45,372 nucleotides of DNA from Chitinilyticum aquatile DSM 21506 (lineage in GTDB: Bacteria > Pseudomonadota > Gammaproteobacteria > Burkholderiales > Chitinibacteraceae), in contig NZ_KE387259.1 of the NCBI RefSeq assembly GCF_000430805.1, forward strand, positions 444,985 through 490,356, in the 5' to 3' direction. Made by a program: the position numbers and the translations under genes. The notes under the pieces are model-generated. The model was not told the DNA's origin, made no database searches, and saw only the letters and a program-made list of their open reading frames with translations. Below, piece by piece: positions 34,071 to 42,312 of this stretch (the stretch's first letter is position 1; each line of letters starts with the position of its first letter).

Positions 34071-34104
34071 AACAAAAAACCCCGCATCAGCGGGGTTTTT
34101 TGTT
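34071..34104. terminator. Bidirectional terminator between cah and the aminotransferase
   Basis: A perfect 15-bp stem: AACAAAAAACCCCGC (34071-34085) with GCGGGGTTTTTTGTT (34090-34104) around ATCA. A GC stem flanked by A6 and T6 makes it work on both strands, ending cah from the left and the aminotransferase from the right. Confidence 0.93.
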
Positions 34105-34123
34105 GGGCAAAACCGCAGTCTGC

Positions 34124-35326
34124 TTACAGCACCTTGGCAATCGAATCAGCGACGTAGTCGATGTTCTTGTTGTTGAGCGCAGCCAGACAGATACGGCCGG
34201 TAGACACGGCGTAGATGCCGTAGTCGGCACGCAGCTTTTCCACCTGATCGGCGGTCAGGCCGGTGTAGGAGAACATGCCGCGCTGCTGGATCACGAAGCT
34301 GAAGTCCTGCGCCACGCCACGCTCTTGCAGCTTGGCCACGAGCCCTGCGCGCATTTCGCGGATGCGCACACGCATGCCAGCCAGCTCTTCTTCCCACTGG
34401 GCGCGCAGCTCGGTGCTGCCCAGCACGGCAGCAACCACGGCGCCACCGTGGATCGGCGGGTTGGAGTAGTTGGTACGGATCACGCGCTTGAGCTGGCTCA
34501 GCACGCGGCCGGATTCTTCCTTGCTGGCAGTGATGATGGACAGCGCGCCCACACGTTCGCCGTACAGCGAGAAGCTCTTGGAGAAGGAGCTGGAAATGAA
34601 GAACTGCAGGCCGGAGGCACCGAACGCCTTCACGGCAACCGAATCCGCATCGATGCCCTCGGCAAAGCCCTGGTAAGCCATGTCGAGGAACGGCACCAGA
34701 CCGCGTTCGCGGCAGGCTTCGACCACTTCACCCCATTGCGCGTCGCTCATGTCGGCGCCGGTCGGGTTGTGGCAGCAGGCATGCAGCACGATGATGGAGC
34801 CCGGTTGCAGGCTCAGCAGCTTGGCCTTCATCGCAGCAAAATCAACACCACGGGTGGACGCGTCGTAGTACGGATAGTCCTCCACCTTGAAGCCGGCGGA
34901 TTCGAACAGTGCGCGGTGGTTTTCCCAGCTCGGGTTGCTGATGTAAACGGTCGCGTTCGAGTTCAGGCGTTGCAGGAAATCGGCACCGATCTTCAGCGCG
35001 CCGGTACCACCCAGCGCCTGGGCGGTAATCACGCGGCCTTCCACGATGATGTCGCTGCCCGCACCGAACAGCAGGTTCTGCACGCCGCTGTTGTAAGCCG
35101 GATTGCCTTCGATGGCCTGGTAGCCGCGCGGCGGCTGGGCTGCCAGGCGGGCGGCCTCGGCAGCCTTCACGGCGGCCAGCAGCGGAATCTTGCCTTCGTC
35201 GTTGTAATAAACGCCGACACCCAGGTTCACTTTGGTAGTGCGGGTATCGGCGTTATAGGCTTCATTCAGACCCAGAATCGGGTCGCGCGGCGCCATTTCC
35301 ACGGCAGCAAAAATCGAGGCGGTCAT
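34124..35326 (-). CDS. Aspartate/aromatic amino acid aminotransferase
   Basis: A PLP-dependent class I aminotransferase of the AspC/TyrB subgroup, moving amino groups between aspartate or aromatic amino acids and 2-oxoglutarate. The 400-residue protein has the family N-terminus DPILGLNEAYNAD and KVNLGVGVYYNDEG, substrate-loop YISNPSWENH, HACCHNPTGAD, the DMAYQGFA segment, the PLP lysine in SSFSKSFSLYGERVG and the C-terminal arginine context STGRICLAALN. Choosing between aspC and tyrB from sequence alone is unsafe. ATG 35326 has GGAG six bases upstream. It sits between two terminators as a single-gene unit. Confidence 0.94.
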   Translation of the reverse strand: MTASIFAAVEMAPRDPILGLNEAYNADTRTTKVNLGVGVYYNDEGKIPLLAAVKAAEAARLAAQPPRGYQAIEGNPAYNSGVQNLLFGAGSDIIVEGRVITAQALGGTGALKIGADFLQRLNSNATVYISNPSWENHRALFESAGFKVEDYPYYDASTRGVDFAAMKAKLLSLQPGSIIVLHACCHNPTGADMSDAQWGEVVEACRERGLVPFLDMAYQGFAEGIDADSVAVKAFGASGLQFFISSSFSKSFSLYGERVGALSIITASKEESGRVLSQLKRVIRTNYSNPPIHGGAVVAAVLGSTELRAQWEEELAGMRVRIREMRAGLVAKLQERGVAQDFSFVIQQRGMFSYTGLTADQVEKLRADYGIYAVSTGRICLAALNNKNIDYVADSIAKVL

Positions 35327-35425
35327 CCTGTGCTCCATCCAGTTTGAAAGGCAGAGCGAGGCCCTGCCGAGGTCAAAATCAGTTGCGAAGTCTAGCACGT
35401 TGCAGCAGCGGGCTGCAGTGCAGGC

Positions 35426-35445
35426 CGTTTCAGCGTGTAAACGGT
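35426..35445. promoter_or_regulatory. Inverted repeat upstream of the aminotransferase (operator candidate)
   Basis: CCGTTT (35426-35431) and AAACGG (35440-35445) form a perfect palindrome with an 8-nt spacer about 100 bp ahead of the aminotransferase start. The form resembles LacI/GalR-type sites, but the arms are short. No confident promoter boxes were found in 35327-35452. Confidence 0.25.
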
Positions 35446-35452
35446 TTGTCAT

Positions 35453-35493
35453 GCAACAAAAAACCCGCGCCAGGCGCGGGTTTTTTGTTGCAG
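35453..35493 (-). terminator. Strong terminator after the chitinase gene
   Basis: Arms at 35453-35471 and 35475-35493 form a 19-bp perfect stem with loop CAG; the core is CCCGCGC/GCGCGGG flanked by A6 and T6. It starts 10 bp behind the chitinase stop. The A and T tracts on either side also let it work on the plus strand, but no plus-strand gene reads into it. Confidence 0.93.
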
Positions 35494-35503
35494 CAAAGCA
35501 CAA

Positions 35504-37159
35504 TTACGGCAGCGTACTCAGCGAAGCCTTGGCCGGCTTGGAGAAGTTGTAGCCGTCGTAACGGTCCCAGTTGATCGACCAGGTCATCACGCCGCGATAG
35601 GTCGGATAAGCCTGCTGCGGCTTCACGGTACCGCAATTCTTCAGCTGGGTCAGGCAGGTCAGCGCATTGTTGACGGTCGTACTGGTCACGAAGCCGGTAT
35701 TGGCCGATTTCGGACCACTCGGTACGCCAAATGCCACCTGATCCGGACGCAGGCCCTTGAATTCCCAGCCTGTGCCACCCTGGGTCTTGAAGCCCTCGAT
35801 CAGCATCAGCGAGCCGCCAACCAGACCATCCACAGTGCCTTCGTTCAGCGCACTGTTGGAATACGGGCTGTAGAGGCCGCCATTGTTGTAGTACTGCACA
35901 TGGATGATGTTCAGGTCATCACGCAGGCCGTCGATGATCGGCAGGTAAGCGCCCCAGATGCCGGAGTAGGCCACATAGCCGCCCTGCACATACGGATGCT
36001 CCGGAGCCATCGACAGATAGAAGGTCGGGCCGACCTTGGCCTTCAGCTGCTTCACCGCATCAACCAGATTCGGAATGATGTTGGAGCCCAGAACGACACC
36101 GGCGCCGCTTTCCAGATCCAGATCGATACCGTCAAAGCCGTACTTGGTGATGATGGCGTAAAGGCTGTTGACGAAATTGGTGACATTTTCCTTGCTGGAG
36201 AGTGTCATGCGGCCTTCCTGGCCACCCAGCGACAGCACGACCTTCTTGCCCTTGGCTCGCTTGGCTGCAACGTCGGCAATGAATTCGGCCTCGGTGCCGG
36301 CATTCTTGTCGAGGTTGAAGGCCACCGCACCGTTGCCGGCGTCGTCGGCGAACGAGATCATGATCACGTCCCAGTCATCCGATACATCACGGATGCGGAT
36401 GGTGTCACCGGCCGGGTTGGTGAAGTTGTGCCAGTAACCGATCAGCGCATGCTTGGGCAGATCGCCAGCTACCGGAGTCGGAGTGACTGTCGGGGTGGTA
36501 GTCGGGGTCACGGTCGGCGTGGGTGTCGCCGTCGGCGTGGCTGTTGGCGTCGGAGTTGCGGTTGGTGTCGGCGTTGCCGTTGGGGTTGCTGTCGGCGTCG
36601 GAGTGGACGTTGGCGTGGCGGTCGGAGTAGCCGTTGCTGTAGGGGTCGGAGTCGTAATCATACCACCGCAAGTGCCCACCTTCTTCCATACACCCCACTC
36701 GGTCGACTTGCTGGGGTCATCACCCTGCGTCCACCACTTGGCTTCATACAGCGTTCCGTTGAAGGAAACACGCGCACCACCACTGTAGGCCTTGCCACTT
36801 TCCCAGGCCGGCAAGCAATTCGGCACAGCAGTGGGAACCGGCGAGGCCGTCGGTGTGGCAGTGGGAGTAGCGGTCGGGGTTGCGGTCGGAACAAGCGTCG
36901 GGGTTGCGGTCGGGGTCGGCGTGGCCGTTCCGCCACTCACTTCCTTCCACAGGGTCGGCGTCGACGCCGGATTCCAGTTGGCGCCCACATAGGCCGTGTG
37001 CGTCACCAGAGCCTGATAGCTTTTACCCGAATACGTAACCACCGTACCGGCACTATAGGTCGCTCCTTCCTGCCAGTCAGCCGCCCACAGCGTGGAGCTC
37101 ACCAGCAAGGCCAGGAGTGTTGCAGTCATTCGCGTTGTTTTTTTCACCATCTTCTCCAT
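35504..37159 (-). CDS. Secreted GH18 chitinase with two chitin-binding (CBM5/12) modules
   Basis: A 551-residue extracellular chitinase. Order: signal peptide (about 11-26), CBM5/12 module 1 (about 28-74, WQEGATYSAGTVVTYSGKSYQA), Thr-Pro linker (about 78-112), CBM5/12 module 2 (about 117-161, WESGKAYSGGARVSFNG), second Thr-Pro linker (about 168-230) and a GH18 barrel (about 235-551). The catalytic signature FDGIDLDLE ends at acid Glu350; SxGG appears as LSLGGQEG and the barrel-closing tryptophan as GVMTWSINWD. It hydrolyses chitin to chitooligosaccharides. Starts at 37150 and 37159 both give a signal peptide; the promoter just upstream rules out a longer one. Single gene with its own promoter and terminator. 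Confidence 0.95.
   Translation of the reverse strand: MEKMVKKTTRMTATLLALLVSSTLWAADWQEGATYSAGTVVTYSGKSYQALVTHTAYVGANWNPASTPTLWKEVSGGTATPTPTATPTLVPTATPTATPTATPTASPVPTAVPNCLPAWESGKAYSGGARVSFNGTLYEAKWWTQGDDPSKSTEWGVWKKVGTCGGMITTPTPTATATPTATPTSTPTPTATPTATPTPTATPTPTATPTATPTPTVTPTTTPTVTPTPVAGDLPKHALIGYWHNFTNPAGDTIRIRDVSDDWDVIMISFADDAGNGAVAFNLDKNAGTEAEFIADVAAKRAKGKKVVLSLGGQEGRMTLSSKENVTNFVNSLYAIITKYGFDGIDLDLESGAGVVLGSNIIPNLVDAVKQLKAKVGPTFYLSMAPEHPYVQGGYVAYSGIWGAYLPIIDGLRDDLNIIHVQYYNNGGLYSPYSNSALNEGTVDGLVGGSLMLIEGFKTQGGTGWEFKGLRPDQVAFGVPSGPKSANTGFVTSTTVNNALTCLTQLKNCGTVKPQQAYPTYRGVMTWSINWDRYDGYNFSKPAKASLSTLP
36470..36655 (-). repeat. Thr-Pro/Ala coding microrepeat (second chitinase linker)
   Basis: About 62 codons encode TPTA/TPTP units that join the second chitin-binding module to the catalytic domain. 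At DNA level it is a degenerate 6- and 12-base repeat of acc-ccg-acc-gcc type with synonymous variation, so slippage is likely reduced but unit number may vary between strains. Confidence 0.85.
36824..36928 (-). repeat. Thr-Pro/Ala coding microrepeat (first chitinase linker)
   Basis: About 35 codons of TPTA-type units (broken by LVP and SPVP) link the two chitin-binding modules. It has the same repeat type as the longer linker at 36470-36655, so recombination between the two could delete the second binding module. Confidence 0.8.
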
Positions 37160-37203
37160 CTTCCTGATTGTTTTTGAGCCGTCTCTTACTGCGGCGGCCA
37201 TCA

Positions 37204-37232
37204 ATCATAAAACGGATGTAGTCAGGTGAAAA
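37204..37232 (-). promoter_or_regulatory. Chitinase promoter
   Basis: On the minus strand TTTTCA (37227-37232) and TATGAT (37204-37209) are 17 bp apart. The start of transcription would be near 37197, leaving a leader of about 40 nt before the ATG at 37159. No CRP- or repressor-like palindrome was seen nearby in 37205-37298. Confidence 0.55.
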
Positions 37233-37298
37233 CAGCTACAAAAAAATAAGGATTTGCTGTTCTTGTAATGTACCCGGCAATGCAGACCCGGCAGCAGA

Positions 37299-37853
37299 TC
37301 AATGCGCCTTGGCCGGCTTCTCAGTATGGACATCGGCAGGAGCCGCAGGAGTCTTCTGGGCCGGAGCCGGACGCAGACAGTCCTGCAGATTGACCACACC
37401 GGAAGCTCCCGACTTGATGGTGCAATCACCGGCCAGGCGCGGCAAGGGAGCCTTTTCCGCCTTTCCGGCTTGCACGGCAGCATGCCCCCCCTCTGCCGGG
37501 GCGGCCTGCGGCGCAGCGGGTGCAGCCTGCATTTGCGCCCGCTTCTCCAGCGACTCCAACTTGAACTCAAGCTCTTCGACATGCTCCTTGCGGGCGCGCA
37601 GCTGGACCTTGACCTCGGAAAGCTCCTGCTCCACTTCCTGATAACGCTCGGTCGACTTTTCCAGCGCCCTTTTCAGCTTGTCGATCTGCTCCAGATAGAA
37701 CTGCTTTTCAAAATTGCGCTTTGCCATCCCGGCGGCAATACCGCCCAGCAGCGCAATCAGCAGCAGCACAACACCTGCGGCCAGCAGCAGATGCAGGCGG
37801 AAACGTTGCAAAAATGAAACGGACTCAACGGCAGGTGTTTCGACGTCAGACAT
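37299..37853 (-). CDS. Membrane-anchored coiled-coil protein of unknown function
   Basis: A 184-residue protein with a short cytoplasmic N-terminus, one membrane helix (about 20-43, LHLLLAAGVVLLLIALLGGIAAG), a coiled coil of about 65 residues (45-110, KRNFEKQFYLEQIDKLKRAL onward), and an Ala/Pro/Lys-rich end with two cysteines (GDCTIKSG, LQDCLRP). The type II topology puts the coiled coil in the periplasm. I do not recognise a family. A TACAAT -10 box lies upstream on the minus strand (37893-37898) without a clear -35. The gap to the chitinase promoter is short, so weak read-through into the chitinase gene is possible. Confidence 0.72.
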   Translation of the reverse strand: MSDVETPAVESVSFLQRFRLHLLLAAGVVLLLIALLGGIAAGMAKRNFEKQFYLEQIDKLKRALEKSTERYQEVEQELSEVKVQLRARKEHVEELEFKLESLEKRAQMQAAPAAPQAAPAEGGHAAVQAGKAEKAPLPRLAGDCTIKSGASGVVNLQDCLRPAPAQKTPAAPADVHTEKPAKAH

Positions 37854-37955
37854 GACGGGCTCCGGAAGCTCGCTCTATCACCGGATAAGCGAATTGTAGC
37901 CAGCATAGCGCAAGCAAAGGCTTGCTGCAGCACGCATGCAGCGTGGCGTGCGCAT

Positions 37956-37988
37956 AGAAAAAGGGTCAGCCATTGCTGGCTGACCCTT
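37956..37988 (-). terminator. Terminator of the tRNA-Asn transcript
   Basis: On the minus strand a 12-bp stem (arms 37977-37988 and 37961-37972: AAGGGTCAGCCA paired with TGGCTGACCCTT) with a GCAA loop is followed by a T-run. It lies 6 nt past the first tRNA-Asn copy and ends the tRNA transcript. Confidence 0.92.
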
Positions 37989-37994
37989 GAGTTT

Positions 37995-38070
37995 TGGCTC
38001 CCCGACCTGGGCTCGAACCAGGGACACACGGATTAACAGTCCGTTGCTCTACCGACTGAGCTATCGGGGA
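37995..38070 (-). tRNA. tRNA-Asn (GTT anticodon), copy 1
   Basis: Minus-strand 76-nt tRNA with acceptor tccccga/tcgggga, D-loop agctcagtcggtagagc, anticodon loop ctGTTaat, T-loop gttcgagcc and encoded CCA (tgg at 37995-37997). It is identical over all 76 bases to the copy at 38114-38189 and lies promoter-distal in the same unit. Confidence 0.97.
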
Positions 38071-38075
38071 ATAAG

Positions 38076-38104
38076 AAGGGGCTGGCTTTAGGGGCCAGCC
38101 CCTT
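38076..38104 (-). other. Hairpin between the two tRNA-Asn genes
   Basis: AAGGGGCTGGC (38076-38086) and GCCAGCCCCTT (38094-38104) form an 11-bp perfect stem in the 43-nt spacer. There is no proper T-run on the minus strand, so it is more likely a processing element or a weak attenuator than a full terminator. Confidence 0.55.
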
Positions 38105-38113
38105 GCTATTCTT

Positions 38114-38189
38114 TGGCTCCCCGACCTGGGCTCGAACCAGGGACACACGGATTAACAGTCCGTTGCTCTACCGACTGAGCTATCGGGGA
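38114..38189 (-). tRNA. tRNA-Asn (GTT anticodon), copy 2
   Basis: Promoter-proximal tRNA-Asn, 76 nt with encoded CCA (tgg at 38114-38116), identical to copy 1. The pair arises from a tandem duplication that includes the gene but not the spacer, and serves AAY codons. Confidence 0.97.
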
Positions 38190-38204
38190 ATCGGTATGGG
38201 CGCT

Positions 38205-38233
38205 ATAATAGTTACCCCCTTTTTATCTGTCAA
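38205..38233 (-). promoter_or_regulatory. tRNA-Asn promoter
   Basis: On the minus strand a perfect TTGACA (38228-38233) is followed after 17 bp by TATTAT (38205-38210) and a GC-rich discriminator (agcgccc). This is a near-consensus stable-RNA promoter, 16 bp ahead of the first tRNA, divergent from the asmA-like gene. Confidence 0.9.
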
Positions 38234-38275
38234 CACCAAAGCCGCATTAATTTTGGCGAACAGCGTGGATCTGCA

Positions 38276-39547
38276 ATGAAAATAATCAACAAGCTACTGA
38301 TTGCAATCATCATTCTCGTCGGCCTTCTCGCCGCCGCGCCGCTGGTGTTTCCCTACACAATGGTCATCCCGCAGATCGAACAGAAGCTCGGGCGCTTTGT
38401 CCATGGCAAGGCCACGATAGGCAACATCACGTTCCGCTATGCGCCGCGACCGATTCTGACACTGCACGGCGTGGTCATCGACAAGGCCGATACGGCAACA
38501 ATCGGTACACTGGAAATTCCGCTCGGCATCGACATGCTGCTGGGTGACAGCTACATGCTCAAGGGGGCGCACGCGGAATCGGCCCGGATTTCTTCGGAAT
38601 TTGCCCAGGGGCTGCCGCAGCGCCTGCACAGTGACCCGGCTGGTGCCGGCGTTGAAACCCTGAGCTTCAGCAACAGCACGATCACCCTCCAGAAGGGCGA
38701 AATCGGCCCCCTGTCAGGGCAGATCACATTCTATAAGGACGGTCGTCTTTCTGAAATCACCCTGACGGCCAACGAAGGCCTCAATACCATGCGCATCACT
38801 CCCGCGCAAGACAGTGGCTTCATGGTCGAATTCCAGGCCCGCAACTGGACACTGCCACTAGCGCACGCAGTCAAGCTCGATACGGTGCGGCTGGCAGGCA
38901 GAACGAATCAGAACGGTATTGATATCGATGCCATCCAGGCCACGCTGTACGGCGGCGCAGTCAATGGCAATGGCCGCCTGAGCTGGGACCAGGGCTGGGC
39001 CCTGCAAGGGCAGCTGCAAGGCAAGCAGCTCAACGCCGGCCCATTCCTGTCGGTATTCAGTCCGGTCACCCGCGCAAGCGGTCGCATGGACGGTGCTGCA
39101 AACTTCAGCTTCAAGGCTGAGGCAGTAAAGAACCTGCTGGATAATCCGGCAATCCAGGGCCGTTTCGAGATCAAGGAAGGGCAACTGCACAATATTGATC
39201 TTGTTTCGCCACTCAAGGCACAGGGCAACAGCGTGTCGACACATGGCGGGCAAACGGCCTTCAACCTGCTCAGCGGCGCAGTCAGCATCAATCCGGCTGG
39301 CGTGACGCTCAGCGGACTATCGCTGGACTCCGGAAAATTCCGTGCCAGCGGCTCGGCCAGCATCGTCAATGACAAACTCGCCGGCAGTGCCAGCACCCAG
39401 CTGATCAGCGGGCCAGTCGCCCTGTCCGGCCGGGCCACGCTGGGCGGGACGCTCAGCACGCCCCAGATCAGCACCGGCGGCGCGGCACGACCGGGCAGTA
39501 GCGGTGAAAAGGCGCCGGCAGCGGACGAGGAAATCGCAGCGCAGTAA
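38276..39547 (+). CDS. AsmA-family envelope protein
   Basis: A 423-residue protein with one N-terminal membrane helix (about 4-27, LLIAIIILVGLLAAAPLVF) and a large periplasmic beta-rich part. It has AsmA-type features: the VIPQIEQKLGRFVHGKATIGNI segment, split here as in the family start, and the C-terminal AsmA block with ASGRMDGAANFSFKAEAV, GRFEIKEGQLHNIDLVSPL and SGLSLDSGKFRASGSASIVN. AsmA proteins are bridge-like relatives of TamB and YhdP thought to move phospholipids or control outer-membrane assembly. It is short for the family (E. coli AsmA is about 617). It is the first gene right of the tRNAs. Confidence 0.82.
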   Translation: MKIINKLLIAIIILVGLLAAAPLVFPYTMVIPQIEQKLGRFVHGKATIGNITFRYAPRPILTLHGVVIDKADTATIGTLEIPLGIDMLLGDSYMLKGAHAESARISSEFAQGLPQRLHSDPAGAGVETLSFSNSTITLQKGEIGPLSGQITFYKDGRLSEITLTANEGLNTMRITPAQDSGFMVEFQARNWTLPLAHAVKLDTVRLAGRTNQNGIDIDAIQATLYGGAVNGNGRLSWDQGWALQGQLQGKQLNAGPFLSVFSPVTRASGRMDGAANFSFKAEAVKNLLDNPAIQGRFEIKEGQLHNIDLVSPLKAQGNSVSTHGGQTAFNLLSGAVSINPAGVTLSGLSLDSGKFRASGSASIVNDKLAGSASTQLISGPVALSGRATLGGTLSTPQISTGGAARPGSSGEKAPAADEEIAAQ

Positions 39548-39553
39548 AACGAC

Positions 39554-39576
39554 AACGCCCCGCCAGCCGGGGCGTT
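39554..39576 (+). terminator. Hairpin after the asmA-like gene
   Basis: AACGCCCCG (39554-39562) pairs with CGGGGCGTT (39568-39576) around CCAGC, directly behind the asmA-like stop. Only ATAC follows, not a T-run, so termination would be partial. Confidence 0.45.
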
Positions 39577-39614
39577 ATACTTGGCAGCATCATGACCCGC
39601 ACAGGATTTTGCCG

Positions 39615-40643
39615 ATGGACTGGCACGCATTTCTCGACTTCGCAGGCGCCACGCACGACAACGGCCGCATCACCCAGCTCGGTGATGCCGCCCTGGCGCT
39701 ACAAGCCCTTGAAACCGGCGCGGTGGCTATTCCGCTCAGCCACCTTGGCCTGATCCGCTTCAGTGGCGAGGACAGCGCGGCCTTTCTGCAGGGCCAGCTT
39801 TCGAGCGATATCCGCGAACTCAACGGCAGCAGAATCCAGCTCTCCAGCTATTCCACGCCCAAGGGCCGCATGCTGGCCTCCTTCCTGGCTTTCCGCCAGA
39901 ACGATGACTACCTGCTGCAAGTCTATGGCAACCTGCAGGCGGCCATCCAGAAACGTCTCGGCATGTTCATCCTGCGCAGCAAGACCAAAGCCACGGATGG
40001 CGGCGCAGATCTTGCCTGCATTGCACTGGCCGGCCCGCAAGCCAGAAGCCTGCTGGCTGGCATGTATGCAAATACAACCCTTTCCGGTGATTTCACCCAG
40101 AGCAATACCCACGATGGTATCGTGATTCTCAGCCAGCAAGGCGATGTATTTCAGCTCTGCCTGCCGCGCACGCTGCTGGCATCGGTCTGGCAGGCGCTGC
40201 TGCAGGCTGGCGCATGTGCCGGCAGCACCGCAATCTGGGAACTCAGCCAGATTCGCAGCGGCACCCCCTGGATCAGCCTGCCTACGCAGGAAGAGTTCGT
40301 GCCGCAGATGAGCAATCTGGAACTCATCGGTGGTGTCAGCTTCAACAAGGGCTGCTACCCCGGGCAGGAAATCGTCGCCCGCACCCAGTATCTGGGCAAG
40401 ACCAAACGCCGGATGTTCCGCATGCAGGCCAGCTGCAGCAGCATCCAGGCCGGGCAGCATGTCTACAGCAAGAGCCTTGCCGATCAGTCGGCCGGCACCA
40501 TCATGCTGGCCGCCCCCAGCGGCCATGGCGAATGGGAAGCGCTGGTTGTCGCCCGCATCGACCATCTTGAAGAAGGACTGCATCTGGGCGCCGTCGATGG
40601 CCCTGCGCTGCAATTGCTCCCGCTCCCCTACGCCCCGGAATAA
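39615..40643 (+). CDS. ygfZ: Folate-binding Fe-S cluster repair protein YgfZ
   Basis: YgfZ is a tetrahydrofolate-binding relative of the glycine-cleavage T-protein that helps maintain iron-sulfur enzymes in the cytoplasm. The 342-residue protein carries FSGEDSAAFLQGQLSSDIREL, the STPKGRMLASF loop and the signature KGCYPGQEIVARTQYLGKTK with the essential cysteine. ATG 39615 has AGGA eight bases upstream and matches the family start; an upstream frame into asmA is unlikely. It precedes fabI by 69 bp. Confidence 0.93.
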   Translation: MDWHAFLDFAGATHDNGRITQLGDAALALQALETGAVAIPLSHLGLIRFSGEDSAAFLQGQLSSDIRELNGSRIQLSSYSTPKGRMLASFLAFRQNDDYLLQVYGNLQAAIQKRLGMFILRSKTKATDGGADLACIALAGPQARSLLAGMYANTTLSGDFTQSNTHDGIVILSQQGDVFQLCLPRTLLASVWQALLQAGACAGSTAIWELSQIRSGTPWISLPTQEEFVPQMSNLELIGGVSFNKGCYPGQEIVARTQYLGKTKRRMFRMQASCSSIQAGQHVYSKSLADQSAGTIMLAAPSGHGEWEALVVARIDHLEEGLHLGAVDGPALQLLPLPYAPE

Positions 40644-40712
40644 TGCCTTGTCCATGCCTGCCAGCAGCGCAGGCATGGATTCCATCCGTTTCACCATGAA
40701 GGATCTGTGCGC

Positions 40713-41495
40713 ATGGGATTTCTCGCCGACCGGAAAATCCTGATTACCGGACTATTGTCCGAACGTTCGATTGCCTACGGCATTGCCGAGGCCTGCCACC
40801 GTGAAGGTGCCACGCTCGCCTTTACCTGTGCAAACGAGGGCCTGAAAGATCGCGTGACCGATCTGGCCCGTCAGTTCGACAGCAACCTCGTCTTGCCCTG
40901 CGACGTCGCTAGCGATCAGGAAATCGCTGCCGTCTTCAGCGAGCTGGCCAGCCAATGGGACGGCCTTGATGGTCTGGTGCACTCGATTGCCTTTGCACCC
41001 CGCGCAGCATTAAGGGGCGATTTTCTTGATGCAATCAGCCGTGACACCTTCCAGATCGCCCACGATATTTCCTCGTACAGCTTCGCAGGTCTGGCCAAAG
41101 CGGCCCGTCCGATGCTGCGCGAAGGAGCCTCGCTGCTCGCATTGTCGTATCTCGGCGCCACACGGGCGATCCCGAATTACAATGTGATGGGTCTGGCCAA
41201 GGCATCACTGGAAGCCAATGTACGCTACATGGCCATGGCGCTGGGCAAACAACAGATACGCGTCAATGCGATCTCGGCAGGGCCGATCAGGACGCCCGCT
41301 GCGGCAGGAATCGGCAATTTTGGCCAGATGCTCAAGCGCGCTGCAGAGGCAACACCACTGCAGCGCAATGTCACGATCGAGGAAGTCGGCAATATCGCCG
41401 CCTTCCTGCTGTCGCCGCTGGCGTCGGCGATGACTGGCGAAGTCATCATGGCCGATGCAGGCTTCAGCCATGGTGCCGGCCTCATGGCCGAGTAA
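40713..41495 (+). CDS. fabI: Enoyl-[ACP] reductase FabI (NADH)
   Basis: FabI reduces trans-2-enoyl-ACP in the last step of each fatty-acid elongation cycle. The 260-residue protein follows E. coli FabI along its length: [22 protein letters not shown] split over the dinucleotide site, [36 protein letters not shown] with Y146, Y156 and K163 at the E. coli numbers, and [15 protein letters not shown]. Residue 93, glycine in E. coli, is alanine here, as in S. aureus FabI, so it is natural variation and no sign of resistance. ATG 40713 is preferred to a GTG two codons earlier. AGGA lies 9 bases upstream. Confidence 0.96.
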   Translation: MGFLADRKILITGLLSERSIAYGIAEACHREGATLAFTCANEGLKDRVTDLARQFDSNLVLPCDVASDQEIAAVFSELASQWDGLDGLVHSIAFAPRAALRGDFLDAISRDTFQIAHDISSYSFAGLAKAARPMLREGASLLALSYLGATRAIPNYNVMGLAKASLEANVRYMAMALGKQQIRVNAISAGPIRTPAAAGIGNFGQMLKRAAEATPLQRNVTIEEVGNIAAFLLSPLASAMTGEVIMADAGFSHGAGLMAE

Positions 41496-41535
41496 TCCGC
41501 CAGCCCGGACCATACAACGCAAGCAAGGGGTCTCC

Positions 41536-42312
41536 ATGTGCCAGCTACTGGGCATGAACTGCAATGTACCGACCGACATCACCTTCTCGTTCGAAGGCTT
41601 CCGCCGTCGCGGCGGTCAGACTGACCAGCACGCGGATGGCTGGGGGATCGCGTTTTTTGAAACGGATGGCTGGCGGGTCTTTCTCGACCCTCTGCCATCG
41701 GCCACCTCGCCGGTCGCCGATTTTGTTCGCAGCTACCCGATCAAAAGCCGCAATGTCATCGCCCACATCCGCAAAGCCACACATGGTGAAATCAGCCTGG
41801 CCAACACCCATCCCTTCCGCCGCGAACTCTGGGGGCAGGAGTGGGTCTTTGCGCACAACGGAAACCTGGCCAGCTTCAGTTATGCCGGCCAGCGCTTCAT
41901 GTCCATTGGCAATACGGACAGCGAACAGGCGCTCTGCTTCATTCTTGACCGGCTTGCCAGCAAGTTCCAGCGCACTCCCGAACTTGCGGCTCTTGAGGAA
42001 ACCTTCTCAGAGTGCTGCCAGGCACTGAGCAGCCATGGCACGTTCAATTGTCTGCTCGGCATGAACGACGTCTTGCTGGTTCACTGCAGCACGGATCTGC
42101 ATTATCTGGTACGGCAAGCGCCGTTCAGCATCGCCCATCTGGCCGATGCCGATATCCAGGTGGACTTTGCCAAACACACCGCACCACGCGACCGGGTTGC
42201 CATCATTGCGACCCAGCCACTCACCGACAACGAGCAGTGGACGGCACTGGGCAAAGGCGAAGTGGCGCTATTCCGCAACGGCGAGCGCATTAGTCCCGCG
42301 CACGCCTCCTGA
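41536..42312 (+). CDS. yafJ: Class II glutamine amidotransferase, YafJ family
   Basis: An N-terminal-nucleophile glutamine amidotransferase of 258 residues. After Met removal the catalytic Cys would be N-terminal (MCQLLGMNCN). Other marks are HADGWGIAFFE, RNVIAHIRKATHG, NTHPF, the FAHNGNLASF oxyanion loop and the GNTDSEQALCF segment. No synthase domain follows, so the ammonia acceptor is unknown, as for YafJ in general. The true start is the MCQ codon; an upstream in-frame ATG overlaps fabI. The TGA stop abuts the stop of the convergent gene without a gap. Confidence 0.93.
   Translation: MCQLLGMNCNVPTDITFSFEGFRRRGGQTDQHADGWGIAFFETDGWRVFLDPLPSATSPVADFVRSYPIKSRNVIAHIRKATHGEISLANTHPFRRELWGQEWVFAHNGNLASFSYAGQRFMSIGNTDSEQALCFILDRLASKFQRTPELAALEETFSECCQALSSHGTFNCLLGMNDVLLVHCSTDLHYLVRQAPFSIAHLADADIQVDFAKHTAPRDRVAIIATQPLTDNEQWTALGKGEVALFRNGERISPAHAS

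Noticed and set aside
36453-36992. Valine/glycine repeat proteins on the plus strand opposite the chitinase
   Set aside because: They are the complement of the Thr-Pro linker codons; no ribosome site or signal peptide supports them.
37995-38189. The tandem identical tRNA-Asn pair as an attachment site or integrated element
   Set aside because: The spacer is only 43 bp with a hairpin. No integrase or tRNA fragment repeat is nearby; it is a plain tandem duplication.
40989-40991. Alanine at FabI position 93, where E. coli resistance mutations to triclosan or diazaborine occur
   Set aside because: Sensitive S. aureus FabI also has alanine at this position, so it is natural variation.
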